This document shows, one piece after another, positions 16,391-23,829 of a stretch of 64,000 bases of DNA. Source of the stretch: Paenibacillus sp. SYP-B4298 (GTDB taxonomy: Bacteria > Bacillota > Bacilli > Paenibacillales > Paenibacillaceae). The translations under genes and the position numbers were made by a program. The stretch lies in the NCBI RefSeq assembly GCF_027627475.1, contig NZ_CP115484.1:3580001-3644000 (forward strand), in the 5' to 3' direction. The number at the start of each line of letters is the position of its first letter. Within the stretch, counting starts at the first letter, position 1. The notes under the pieces are model-generated. The model was not told the DNA's origin. It ran no database searches and saw only the letters and a list, made by a program, of their open reading frames with translations.

Positions 16391-17053
16391 CTACCGAATC
16401 ACGCTCTGCTCGAATTGCTCGATCTGCTCATTGGTGCCAATGATGACCATCACATCTTTCTCAGCAAGCACGTCCTGCGCCGCAGGGGCAATGATCATGC
16501 CCTGAGGCTTGTGGATGGCGACAATGCTGCAGCCAAAGCGAGCCCGCGGATTAAGGTTATGGAGAGTCATCCCGGATAGACATTTAGGCACGGCTAGCTC
16601 GACGATGGTATATTCCTTGGATAACTCAATATAATCAAGCAGATTGGGTGATACCAGTTGATGTGCCACACGAATGCCCATATCCCGCTCGGGGTAGATG
16701 ACTCGATCCACACCGATCTTCTCGAGCACTCTGCCGTGCAGCTCGTTCATCGCTTTGGCAACAACCTGCTTCACACCCAGATCCTTCAATAATATAGCTG
16801 TTAATATGCTGGATTGAATATCGTCGCCGATCGATACGACACCACAATGAAAATTTCGGACGCCCAATGAACGCAGCACTTCCTCATCTGTTGAATCAGC
16901 AACTACACAATGGGTCAAAATAGGACTCATCTCGTCCACTCGTTCTTCGTCGCTGTCGATACCGAGCACCTCATGTCCGAGGGTCATCAATTCCTTAGCA
17001 ATGCTTGAACCGAATCGGCCAAGGCCGATAATAACAAATTGGCTGCTTTTCAA
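16391..17053 (-). CDS. Potassium uptake RCK regulator, KtrA/KtrC type
   Basis: Cytoplasmic gating ring of a Ktr potassium channel. 220 residues, the family size. The RCK_N Rossmann domain begins FVIIGLGRFGSSIAKEL (GxGxxG at 11-16) with the acidic ribose-binding residue in GIDSDEERV; RCK_C covers about 135-220 (VELAVPKCLSGMTL). RCK_C in this family binds c-di-AMP. The start is TTG at 17053 with GAGGAG 8 nt upstream. No ktrB/ktrD membrane subunit is adjacent, as with orphan ktrC in B. subtilis, and no ydaO-type c-di-AMP riboswitch was found upstream. Confidence 0.85.
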   Translation of the reverse strand: MKSSQFVIIGLGRFGSSIAKELMTLGHEVLGIDSDEERVDEMSPILTHCVVADSTDEEVLRSLGVRNFHCGVVSIGDDIQSSILTAILLKDLGVKQVVAKAMNELHGRVLEKIGVDRVIYPERDMGIRVAHQLVSPNLLDYIELSKEYTIVELAVPKCLSGMTLHNLNPRARFGCSIVAIHKPQGMIIAPAAQDVLAEKDVMVIIGTNEQIEQFEQSVIR

Positions 17054-17337
17054 ACGTAGTCGCTCCTCTAGCCTGTTTCTAATTACTCTATGAGAACTGT
17101 ATGATTATATAATGGATAATTGCTACGGTACAAAGCGTAATTTGCTTCGAAAAAGGCGCTGCAATGGCAGCATTACGGGAAATTGGCAGCAAAACACCCG
17201 ATTATAGAGGATTCTTGGCCTATTAACTGCGCCGGATGATGAATAACGGAGTCTGGATTCGTGAGAATCAGCAAAAACTATGTTATCGTTCATGTATACG
17301 ATTCATTGAACCTAAATCCAAGCCAGAGGTGTTATCT
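17054..17337. other. Intergenic region, ktr gene to CPBP gene
   Basis: 284 nt between divergent genes. It must carry both promoters. GTATGATTATATAATGG near 17099-17114 contains a TATAAT-like hexamer; otherwise nothing definite. Confidence 0.35.
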
Positions 17338-18969
17338 ATGAATTCATTGCAAACGAACTGGCCGGTCAAGCGGTGGACGATGCTCGGTCTGTCCGGCCTG
17401 TTGCTATATATACTGGTGCAAGTGATCCCTTCGCTCGTTCATCCAGCGTCTTCCGGCGTTGGCCTGACGACCATAACCAGGGCCAATGCTGAGGAACGGG
17501 CTATTGCCTTCATCCAGAAGCAATTCGGCCAGGAGGTGCTGACCTCCCATGCGGTGTACCAGTCAAACAAGCTATTAACCGGATATTTGGCCAAGGAAAA
17601 GCTAACAGAACAATATGCGAAGGACTATGGCGATCGTTTCCCTGTAGATGCGTATCAGGTCGAAGTGACATCTCCCCGCATCAATAGTGCCGGATCGCAG
17701 ACGCATTATTATGTGTATGTACATATGGAGAGCGGAGCAATCATCGCCTGGAACCGTCTGGGCGCACTGATTGATGAGGAGGAGCGGCTCACCGATCATG
17801 ATCAGGCTGAGCGGGCGGTCATAGCCTTCGCAGAACAGCAGGGCTTCAAGGCCGCACAGCTCGAGGTGATGCCGCAGCTAGAGGATGGCAGCAACACGAT
17901 CGTGCTTCAGGCAGCAGGTACAGCGATCGGTGAAGCTCAGCTTCAATTGCGCGTTCAGCCCGTGCGCATGCCCGGCGGTGCTGTGCAAATCCTGACGTAT
18001 AAGCCGGCATTCAAGGTCCCGGCCGCCTACGCCTCGCTCGTCTCGGAGCAGGATAAGCTGGCTGGCGCTATGTCGATGTGGGGGTACTTCATCATGACAG
18101 CCCTGCTGTTCATCCTGTCCATCATCTACGCGGTGCTGTATAGACAGCATACCTCATTTCGCCGCGGACTGATTATGACGGCGTTGTTCGCCATCTTCTA
18201 CATCCTGATTAACTACAACATGGCAGATGGCATCCTCGCGAGCTTTGGGGAGGACCCGGAGGCCGAGGTCAATGTGACGATGGGACTGATTGTTACCAGC
18301 TTGCTGACGATGATGCTGGCAGCCTCCATCTACTTCGCCCTGATCGCCGGGGACGGGCTGTGGCGGCAGATGGGCTACAAGCTATGGCTTCGCTTCAGCG
18401 AGGAGGGCTTCGGGCAGCAGGTGTGGCGCAGCATGCAGCAAGGCTACCTGCTGGCGCTGATGCTGCTGGGGGTACAGACCATCATATTGCTCGTGCTACA
18501 ATGGCTGCTTGGCGTATGGTCTGCCTCTGATGTTACACAATCCCCCTACAACATGAGCATGCCCTGGTTATTTCCTGTTGTCGCCTGGTGTGCCGCTATC
18601 TCGGAAGAGGCTGTCTACCGTCTGTTCGGTATCGGACTGCTGCGCAAATGGGTCAAAAATATGTTCATCGCCTCGCTCATCCCCTCTATTATCTGGGCGT
18701 TTGGCCATGTAACCTACCCGCTGTATCCTTCCAGCACCCGACTGATTGAGCTGACGATTATCGGCCTGCTGTTCAGCTATATTCTGATGCGGTTCGGCTT
18801 CATGACTGCCGTGTTCACCCATGCCATCTTTAATACGATTATGATGTGCATCATGCTGCTGTTCCTGGGCTCAGCCGTAAACATCATCGCCTCCCTGGTC
18901 TATCTGGCACTGCCGGTCTGCATCGCCTGGGGGCTTCGCGCCCTCCACCGGCGGCTCCTTCCAGGCTGA
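17338..18969 (+). CDS. CPBP-family intramembrane metalloprotease with large extracytoplasmic domain
   Basis: 543 residues from ATG 17338 (AGAGGTG upstream). One N-terminal helix (about 17-35) is followed by an extracytoplasmic region of some 210 residues with two roughly similar segments (EERAIAFIQKQFG and QAERAVIAFAEQQG), then about eight helices. The three CPBP/CAAX-protease motifs are intact: EEAVYR (Glu423-Glu424), FGH (His457) and HAIFN (His495). These enzymes cleave within membranes; in bacteria they act on peptides, bacteriocins or sigma-factor signalling. The long N-terminal domain is unusual, since most CPBP proteins are 200-300 residues. No partner gene is evident. Confidence 0.8.
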   Translation: MNSLQTNWPVKRWTMLGLSGLLLYILVQVIPSLVHPASSGVGLTTITRANAEERAIAFIQKQFGQEVLTSHAVYQSNKLLTGYLAKEKLTEQYAKDYGDRFPVDAYQVEVTSPRINSAGSQTHYYVYVHMESGAIIAWNRLGALIDEEERLTDHDQAERAVIAFAEQQGFKAAQLEVMPQLEDGSNTIVLQAAGTAIGEAQLQLRVQPVRMPGGAVQILTYKPAFKVPAAYASLVSEQDKLAGAMSMWGYFIMTALLFILSIIYAVLYRQHTSFRRGLIMTALFAIFYILINYNMADGILASFGEDPEAEVNVTMGLIVTSLLTMMLAASIYFALIAGDGLWRQMGYKLWLRFSEEGFGQQVWRSMQQGYLLALMLLGVQTIILLVLQWLLGVWSASDVTQSPYNMSMPWLFPVVAWCAAISEEAVYRLFGIGLLRKWVKNMFIASLIPSIIWAFGHVTYPLYPSSTRLIELTIIGLLFSYILMRFGFMTAVFTHAIFNTIMMCIMLLFLGSAVNIIASLVYLALPVCIAWGLRALHRRLLPG

Positions 18970-19027
18970 CAGCTCTGTGAGCGTGTGGCGGCTACGCCAT
19001 GCGCTCCGTCTTGGCCTTCCGAGCAAT

Positions 19028-19193
19028 TAGGTCGTGTCTGAACACCCGTTCAAGGGCATCTCTCCCCGCCTTTTCGCCCCATGCTGCGTTGCCTTTTTCT
19101 TGACGTACCCCCGGTACGCCCGCGAAAAAGCGCCTTGCCTGGAACGAAAATTCGGCCAAATCTGTTCCGTTCAGAGTGTTCAGACACGCCCTA
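19028..19193. repeat. MITE-like element, copy 1 (166 bp)
   Basis: Terminal inverted repeats of 18 bp differ at one position (TAGGTCGTGTCTGAACAC and, reversed, TAGGGCGTGTCTGAACAC). The interior is closely repeated in the same orientation at 31139-31290 (shared block CATCTCTCCCCGCCTTTTCG and beyond). No coding capacity. Each end begins with TA, so a TA target duplication is possible. It fills most of the gap between the CPBP gene and the tetR gene. Confidence 0.8.
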
Positions 19194-19288
19194 GTTTGAC
19201 AAAATCATACATCCGAAATATGATAATAACATACTTAAAAGTTTCTGAATATCAGTTCACACAGATTAATTAAAGGGATGTACGCTGT

Positions 19289-20065
19289 ATGAAAAATTAT
19301 GACAAGATTATGCAGGTAGCCGAGCAGCTTGCTGCGCGGTATCCCATCGATCAGATCAGCTATTCCAGCATTGCGCAGGAAGCAGGAGTACATTGGACCA
19401 CAGTGAGACGCTATGTAGGCGATAAGCAAGCGCTGCAGCAGCTTCTGAGCCGCAAGCAGCCTGAGCAAGGGAAGCTGCATGCGGATACACGTACTCGGGT
19501 GATGGATGCGGCCATTAAGGTATTCGCCACACACGGATATTATGGCGCAACACTGGAACAGGTCGCTGTTGAAGCCGGGCAGACGAAAAGTGTGGTGTAC
19601 TGGCATTTTACGAACAAAAATGACCTGTACTTAGCGATATGCGAGCGAAATCTGAAGCAGCAGTCGGCTGCGCTCCCCCGGCAAATTCAGAGCATGATCC
19701 AAGCGGAGGATCGTGTGAAGGCGCTCGCTGCCTGGCTGCAGGAGCACTTGGCGGGCTGTATGATTATGCCTAGAGGAGCTTTACTGTTTGTCGATTTCTA
19801 TACCTCCAGCCGTAATTCGGAGGATAAGGAAAAGCTGCGTAGACTGTTTGAAGCGTTCTATGAGGAAATAACACGCTTGTTTCGCGGTCTGCAAGAGCAA
19901 GGGTTGATTCGAAGGGATATGGGGGCTGATTCGCTGGCACTGTTCATTCAGTCGCTCCTTAGCGGTCTTGTGCTATCCTGGCTCATGGCGCCTGGGGGTA
20001 TGAAGCTCGACTTATTTGCCCATGATGCGGCTCGATTGCTCTGGAGCAGCTTGGCGATACCGTAA
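19289..20065 (+). CDS. TetR-family regulator with two helix-turn-helix modules
   Basis: 258 residues instead of the usual 190-210. The canonical TetR DNA-binding domain is at about 67-125 (RVMDAAIKVFATHGYYGATLEQVA, then VVYWHFTNKNDLY), followed by a ligand domain of normal size. In front of it residues 1-55 form a second copy of the same fold: DKIMQVAEQLAARYP, ISYSSIAQEAGVHWTTVRRYVGDKQALQQLL. So two complete TetR-type HTH modules sit in tandem. AAAGGG lies 11 nt before the ATG. The next gene, an alpha/beta hydrolase 204 nt downstream, is a plausible but unproven target. Confidence 0.85.
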   Translation: MKNYDKIMQVAEQLAARYPIDQISYSSIAQEAGVHWTTVRRYVGDKQALQQLLSRKQPEQGKLHADTRTRVMDAAIKVFATHGYYGATLEQVAVEAGQTKSVVYWHFTNKNDLYLAICERNLKQQSAALPRQIQSMIQAEDRVKALAAWLQEHLAGCMIMPRGALLFVDFYTSSRNSEDKEKLRRLFEAFYEEITRLFRGLQEQGLIRRDMGADSLALFIQSLLSGLVLSWLMAPGGMKLDLFAHDAARLLWSSLAIP

Positions 20066-20078
20066 CTGAGGAGCTAAG

Positions 20079-20183
20079 GATACACGGCTGACGCTGTCCT
20101 TGCTTGACGGGCAACGCTTCGTTTCACGTAGATGTAGAAGACCATATTTGGTGATGCGCGCTATACATTCGCTATTGAATATA
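20079..20183. repeat. Dispersed ~100-bp repeat, copy 2
   Basis: Diverged copy of 3990-4090 in the same plus-strand orientation. It lies between tetR and the hydrolase gene. A 9-bp stem AAGGCTTCA / TGAAGCCTT follows at about 20182-20213 and may terminate tetR transcription, though no T tract follows. Confidence 0.5.
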
Positions 20184-20269
20184 AGGCTTCATCTGTTTCA
20201 GGATTGAAGCCTTGTATTATCACTACAACATACTAATCAGTTCGTTAATATCATATTTCGAGGGGATGG

Positions 20270-21214
20270 ATGATAATGTACGCCATGCTAGTGCTCGGGT
20301 TGATTGTCGTGTTATATATATACAACCGATTGACCTTTAAGATCGGAGAAGCTCAATTCCCCCCTGCGGGAAAATTTGTACAGGTGGATAACATTTCCTT
20401 ACACTATATGGAGCGAGGCACAGGGCGGCCGGTCGTTTTATTGCATGGCGGAGTTCTTAGAGGAAATGATTACAATCAAGTTATGGAGCTTGGGATGGCC
20501 AAAGGGTACCGTATGCTGTCCTTCGATCGGCCTGGATATGGCTACAGCGGACGCCCGGTAGATCGCAAGAAGCCCTTCACCGTGATCGATCAAGCCAAAC
20601 TGCTTCATCGTGCCTTGCAGGCGCTCGGTGTAGAAAAGCCCATTCTTGTTGGTCATTCCTGGAGCGGATTGTTAGTATTGGTCTATGCCTCGTTATATCC
20701 TGATCACTTGGCGGGGCTGGTCACCGTAGCCGGCGGGATGTATAAGGAGGGGTACCCCGCAGAAAAAGGCGACCCGATCTCCAGGATAGTGACCACACCT
20801 TGGATTGGCGATTTCATCATGAACATCCTTCTGGCGCCACTGGGGCGGATTATGGCCCGTAGTGTAATGAAGGCTACCTTTGACCCGGAGCAGGTACCTG
20901 CAGATTATGAAGAGGAAATTCGTGCATTCTGGCCTCGGCCGTCGCAATTCAGAGCGAATCGGGAAGATGTGCTTCAATTTGTTCCCGCAGCAGAGTATAT
21001 GGAGCCGCGCATCGCCTTCATGGAAACTCCAACGATGATTGTAGTCGGCGGGCTTGACCCTTTCCCCACAAGAGAGCATAGCTACAGGCTCTACCGTGAG
21101 CTGCCTCATGCCGAGCTTACCGTGCTCCCTCAATCCGCCCATATGATTCCGCAAAAGCACCCAGATGCCGTTATCCATGCTGTGCATACACTGATTGAGA
21201 AATTCCGGATATAA
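20270..21214 (+). CDS. Membrane-anchored alpha/beta hydrolase
   Basis: 314 residues: an N-terminal hydrophobic anchor (about 2-19), then an alpha/beta-hydrolase domain. The oxyanion region HGG is near residue 64; the nucleophile elbow is GHSWSG with Ser130; likely acid Asp263 in GGLDPFP; likely base His291 in QSAHMI. The triad is therefore complete. Substrate unknown; esterase, epoxide hydrolase or C-C hydrolase activities are all possible. GAGGGG precedes two in-frame ATGs (20270 and 20276), so the exact start is uncertain by two codons. Located between tetR and uvrC. Confidence 0.8.
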   Translation: MIMYAMLVLGLIVVLYIYNRLTFKIGEAQFPPAGKFVQVDNISLHYMERGTGRPVVLLHGGVLRGNDYNQVMELGMAKGYRMLSFDRPGYGYSGRPVDRKKPFTVIDQAKLLHRALQALGVEKPILVGHSWSGLLVLVYASLYPDHLAGLVTVAGGMYKEGYPAEKGDPISRIVTTPWIGDFIMNILLAPLGRIMARSVMKATFDPEQVPADYEEEIRAFWPRPSQFRANREDVLQFVPAAEYMEPRIAFMETPTMIVVGGLDPFPTREHSYRLYRELPHAELTVLPQSAHMIPQKHPDAVIHAVHTLIEKFRI

Positions 21215-21225
21215 CCAGATACAGG

Positions 21226-21261
21226 AAGGGTCGCCCCCTATGTTGCCAGAGAGCGACCCTT
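21226..21261. terminator. Bidirectional hairpin between hydrolase gene and uvrC
   Basis: AAGGGTCGC / GCGACCCTT, 9-bp stem with an 18-nt loop between convergent genes. T tracts are weak on both sides. Confidence 0.6.
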
Positions 21262-21271
21262 CGACTGAACG

Positions 21272-23233
21272 TCACGGTTCATTATGGAGCTGCTCCAATA
21301 TGGTAGCAGCTAGCTTATCACCTATCGATAGAGGACGAAAATCTTCAATGCTGGCTTCCTTGATCTTCTTGATGGAGCCGAAATGCTTGAGCAGCAGCTT
21401 GCGGCGCTTCTCGCCAATTCCAGGGATGGCATCCAATCTGGAAGCAACCATCGACTTGCCCCGCTGCTCGCGGTGGAATGTAATCGCGAAGCGGTGCACC
21501 TCGTCCTGTATCCGTTGCAGCAGATAAAATTCCTGGCTGTCCCGCGGGAGCGGCACAATCTCCGGCGGGTCGCCCGTCATAAGCTGCGCCGTCTTATGGC
21601 GGGCATCCTTCACGATGCCGCATACCGGCACATAGAGTCCGAGTTCATTTTCCAGCACATCGACAGCCGCGGAGATCTGACCCTTGCCGCCGTCCACGAC
21701 GATCAGATCGGGCAGTTGCAGCCCATCCTTCAACACCCGCTCGTAACGGCGGCGAATCACCTCGCGCATCGTCTCATAGTCGTCCGGCCCCTGGACGGTT
21801 CGCACCTTGTACTTGCGGTACTCCTTCTTGTCCGGCTTGCCGTCCACGAACACGACCATGGCCGACACCGGGTCTGTGCCCTGGATGTTGGAGTTGTCGA
21901 ACGCCTCGATCCGGCTGGCGGACGGCAGTTGCAGGTAAGCCGCCAGCCCCCTTGCTGCGAGCACACTGCGCTCCTCATCGCGCTCAATCAGCTTGAACTT
22001 CTCATCCAGCGCCACGCGGGCGTTCTCATTGGCCATCTCGACGACCTCGCGCTTGCGTCCGCGCTGCGGCAGCATCACCTTGACCTTCAGCCAGCTCTGA
22101 AGCAACTGCCCGCTCTCCTCCGCCGCGCTGACCGCAGCGTCCTCGGCAACCGCAGCCGCTTCATCAGAGCAGGCGCTGCTGCTGGAAGGCGAAGCTGCAG
22201 CCGATTCCTCTGCGGGTGACGCTTCGCCAGCTAGGAGCACGGCTTCTTCCGGCTGCCTAAGCTTCGGTGCCTGCGGCAGCAAAATTTCGTGCGGCAAGGC
22301 CGGATTGTCGCTGTAATACTGCGCGACGAATGTCATAAAGTCATCATGCGCTTCCCCATAATACGGGAAGGTGGTCGCATGCCGCTCAATCATTTTGCCC
22401 TGACGCATATATAGAATCTGCACGCACATCCAGCCCTTGTCCACTGCGTACCCGAACACATCCCGATCGCGCGTATCGGTCAACGTAATCTTCTGCTTCT
22501 CCATCATGGCATCGATCGCCATCATCTGGTCGCGGTATTCCTTGGCTCGCTCGAACTCCAGCGCCTCTGCCGCCTCCTCCATTTTTGCACGCAGTTGCTC
22601 CTTGACCTCGCCATGCCCACCGTTCAGAAATCGTGCAATGCCTTGAGCCATCTCATCATAGACCGCTTGATCCACCTCATATTCGCAAGGCGCGACGCAC
22701 TGTCCCATATGATAATACAGACAGACCTTATCCGGCAGTGTATTGCACTTGCGTAGCGGATAGAGACGATCGAGCAGCTTCTTGGTCTGTTGCGCGGCGT
22801 AGCCGTTCGGATACGGGCCGAAATATTTGGCCTTGTCCTTCAAGACTCTGCGAGTCACTTCAAGCTTCGGATGCGGCTCATGCGTAATCTTCAGATAAGG
22901 AAAGGTCTTGTCGTCCTTGAGCAATACATTATAGCGCGGATGATACTGCTTGATCAGGTTGCACTCCAGGATGAGCGCCTCCATGTTGCTGCTGGTGACA
23001 ATATATTCAAAATCGCGAATCTCGGAAACGAGACGCTGCGTTTTTCCATTATGACTGCCGCTGAAGTAAGAACGTACCCGGTTCTTCAGCACCTTGGCCT
23101 TGCCAACATAGATGATGGTGCCCTCACCATTCTTCATCAGGTAGCAGCCCGGCTGGTCAGGCAGCAGCGCCAGCTTGCTGCGAATCAGCTCCTCTGCGGC
23201 CGCCCGGCCATGTTCTGTCGTTGGCTCTTGCAT
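21272..23233 (-). CDS. uvrC: Excinuclease ABC subunit C (UvrC)
   Basis: Makes the two incisions in nucleotide excision repair. 653 residues from ATG 23233 (GGGGGGAG just upstream; a longer frame has no support). GIY-YIG nuclease domain at about 24-105 ([21 protein letters not shown]), a cysteine-bearing region ([13 protein letters not shown]), a UvrB-binding UVR helix near 212-245, the RNase H-like nuclease domain ([19 protein letters not shown] and [10 protein letters not shown]) and a C-terminal (HhH)2 domain ([21 protein letters not shown]). Residues about 329-378 are an Ala/Ser/Glu-rich low-complexity insert absent from typical UvrC of about 600 residues. Confidence 0.95.
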   Translation of the reverse strand: MQEPTTEHGRAAAEELIRSKLALLPDQPGCYLMKNGEGTIIYVGKAKVLKNRVRSYFSGSHNGKTQRLVSEIRDFEYIVTSSNMEALILECNLIKQYHPRYNVLLKDDKTFPYLKITHEPHPKLEVTRRVLKDKAKYFGPYPNGYAAQQTKKLLDRLYPLRKCNTLPDKVCLYYHMGQCVAPCEYEVDQAVYDEMAQGIARFLNGGHGEVKEQLRAKMEEAAEALEFERAKEYRDQMMAIDAMMEKQKITLTDTRDRDVFGYAVDKGWMCVQILYMRQGKMIERHATTFPYYGEAHDDFMTFVAQYYSDNPALPHEILLPQAPKLRQPEEAVLLAGEASPAEESAAASPSSSSACSDEAAAVAEDAAVSAAEESGQLLQSWLKVKVMLPQRGRKREVVEMANENARVALDEKFKLIERDEERSVLAARGLAAYLQLPSASRIEAFDNSNIQGTDPVSAMVVFVDGKPDKKEYRKYKVRTVQGPDDYETMREVIRRRYERVLKDGLQLPDLIVVDGGKGQISAAVDVLENELGLYVPVCGIVKDARHKTAQLMTGDPPEIVPLPRDSQEFYLLQRIQDEVHRFAITFHREQRGKSMVASRLDAIPGIGEKRRKLLLKHFGSIKKIKEASIEDFRPLSIGDKLAATILEQLHNEP

Positions 23234-23360
23234 GCTTCTCCCCCCTGCGCTTGACTCTGCTTCCTCTATTGTAGCACAGCCCTGCAACCTCCCGCCTTTA
23301 TTTGTCGGGCGCCCCCGCCACTCTCTCCCAAATTAAAGCGGATTCAAGAGCTTATTTTCC

Positions 23361-23390
23361 TTTACAAGCGCTCATGAAGTTGGGTATACT
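23361..23390 (+). promoter_or_regulatory. Promoter of the YqzM-like gene
   Basis: TTTACA, an 18-nt spacer and TATACT, 130 nt before the small gene. The rest of the 23234-23521 gap shows no other recognisable feature. Confidence 0.55.
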
Positions 23391-23521
23391 AGGATAAGCT
23401 AAATATGAGATCATGATCAATGGATGACAGCGTTTAAGAGGCAGACGGCTCTTCCGATCGTCGCATAGCGGCCATCTGATGCTGTGCCCTGCTGCACCTG
23501 TCGTACTGAGGAGGATATAGG

Positions 23522-23668
23522 ATGGAGAATGTAAGAGATCCGCGCGAGCATTTTAATGAAGAACCACGTCATGACTTCACGGATGTTGTGATGGGGTTTG
23601 TCGGTATGGCCGGGTTTATGACCGTTATATTTGCTCTGGCTGTTATCATTAAGTTTGTCATTTCCTAA
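23522..23668 (+). CDS. Small single-pass membrane protein, YqzM-like
   Basis: 48-residue protein beginning MENVRDPREHFNEEPRHD and ending in one hydrophobic helix (about 24-47, GFVGMAGFMTVIFALAVIIKF). A strong GAGGAGG lies 7 nt before the ATG, a promoter lies upstream and a textbook terminator follows, so the gene is well supported despite its size. Polar N-terminus plus one C-terminal helix resembles the YqzM family of Bacillales, whose function is unknown. The YqzM assignment is by overall pattern only. Confidence 0.7.
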   Translation: MENVRDPREHFNEEPRHDFTDVVMGFVGMAGFMTVIFALAVIIKFVIS

Positions 23669-23720
23669 TCATCCGCCCGCTCGGCTGATGTTGGGAGCAC
23701 GCTCATCATTATTAAGAGAG

Positions 23721-23767
23721 ATGGAGCCGCATGGCGCACCTAGCGCCGTGTGGCTCCATCTTTTTTG
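23721..23767 (+). terminator. Terminator of the YqzM-like gene
   Basis: Stem GATGGAGCCGCATGGCGC / GCGCCGTGTGGCTCCATC (G-T pairs allowed) followed by TTTTTT. Strong intrinsic terminator. Confidence 0.92.
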
Positions 23768-23829
23768 TGCTGTTTGTTATCACGCGAGCAGACGACGGCC
23801 TTCCTCAGCAGGGGAGCAGCCAGGGCAGG

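Noticed and set aside
17054-17235. c-di-AMP (ydaO-type) riboswitch before the ktr gene
   Set aside because: The conserved ydaO core sequences could not be found.
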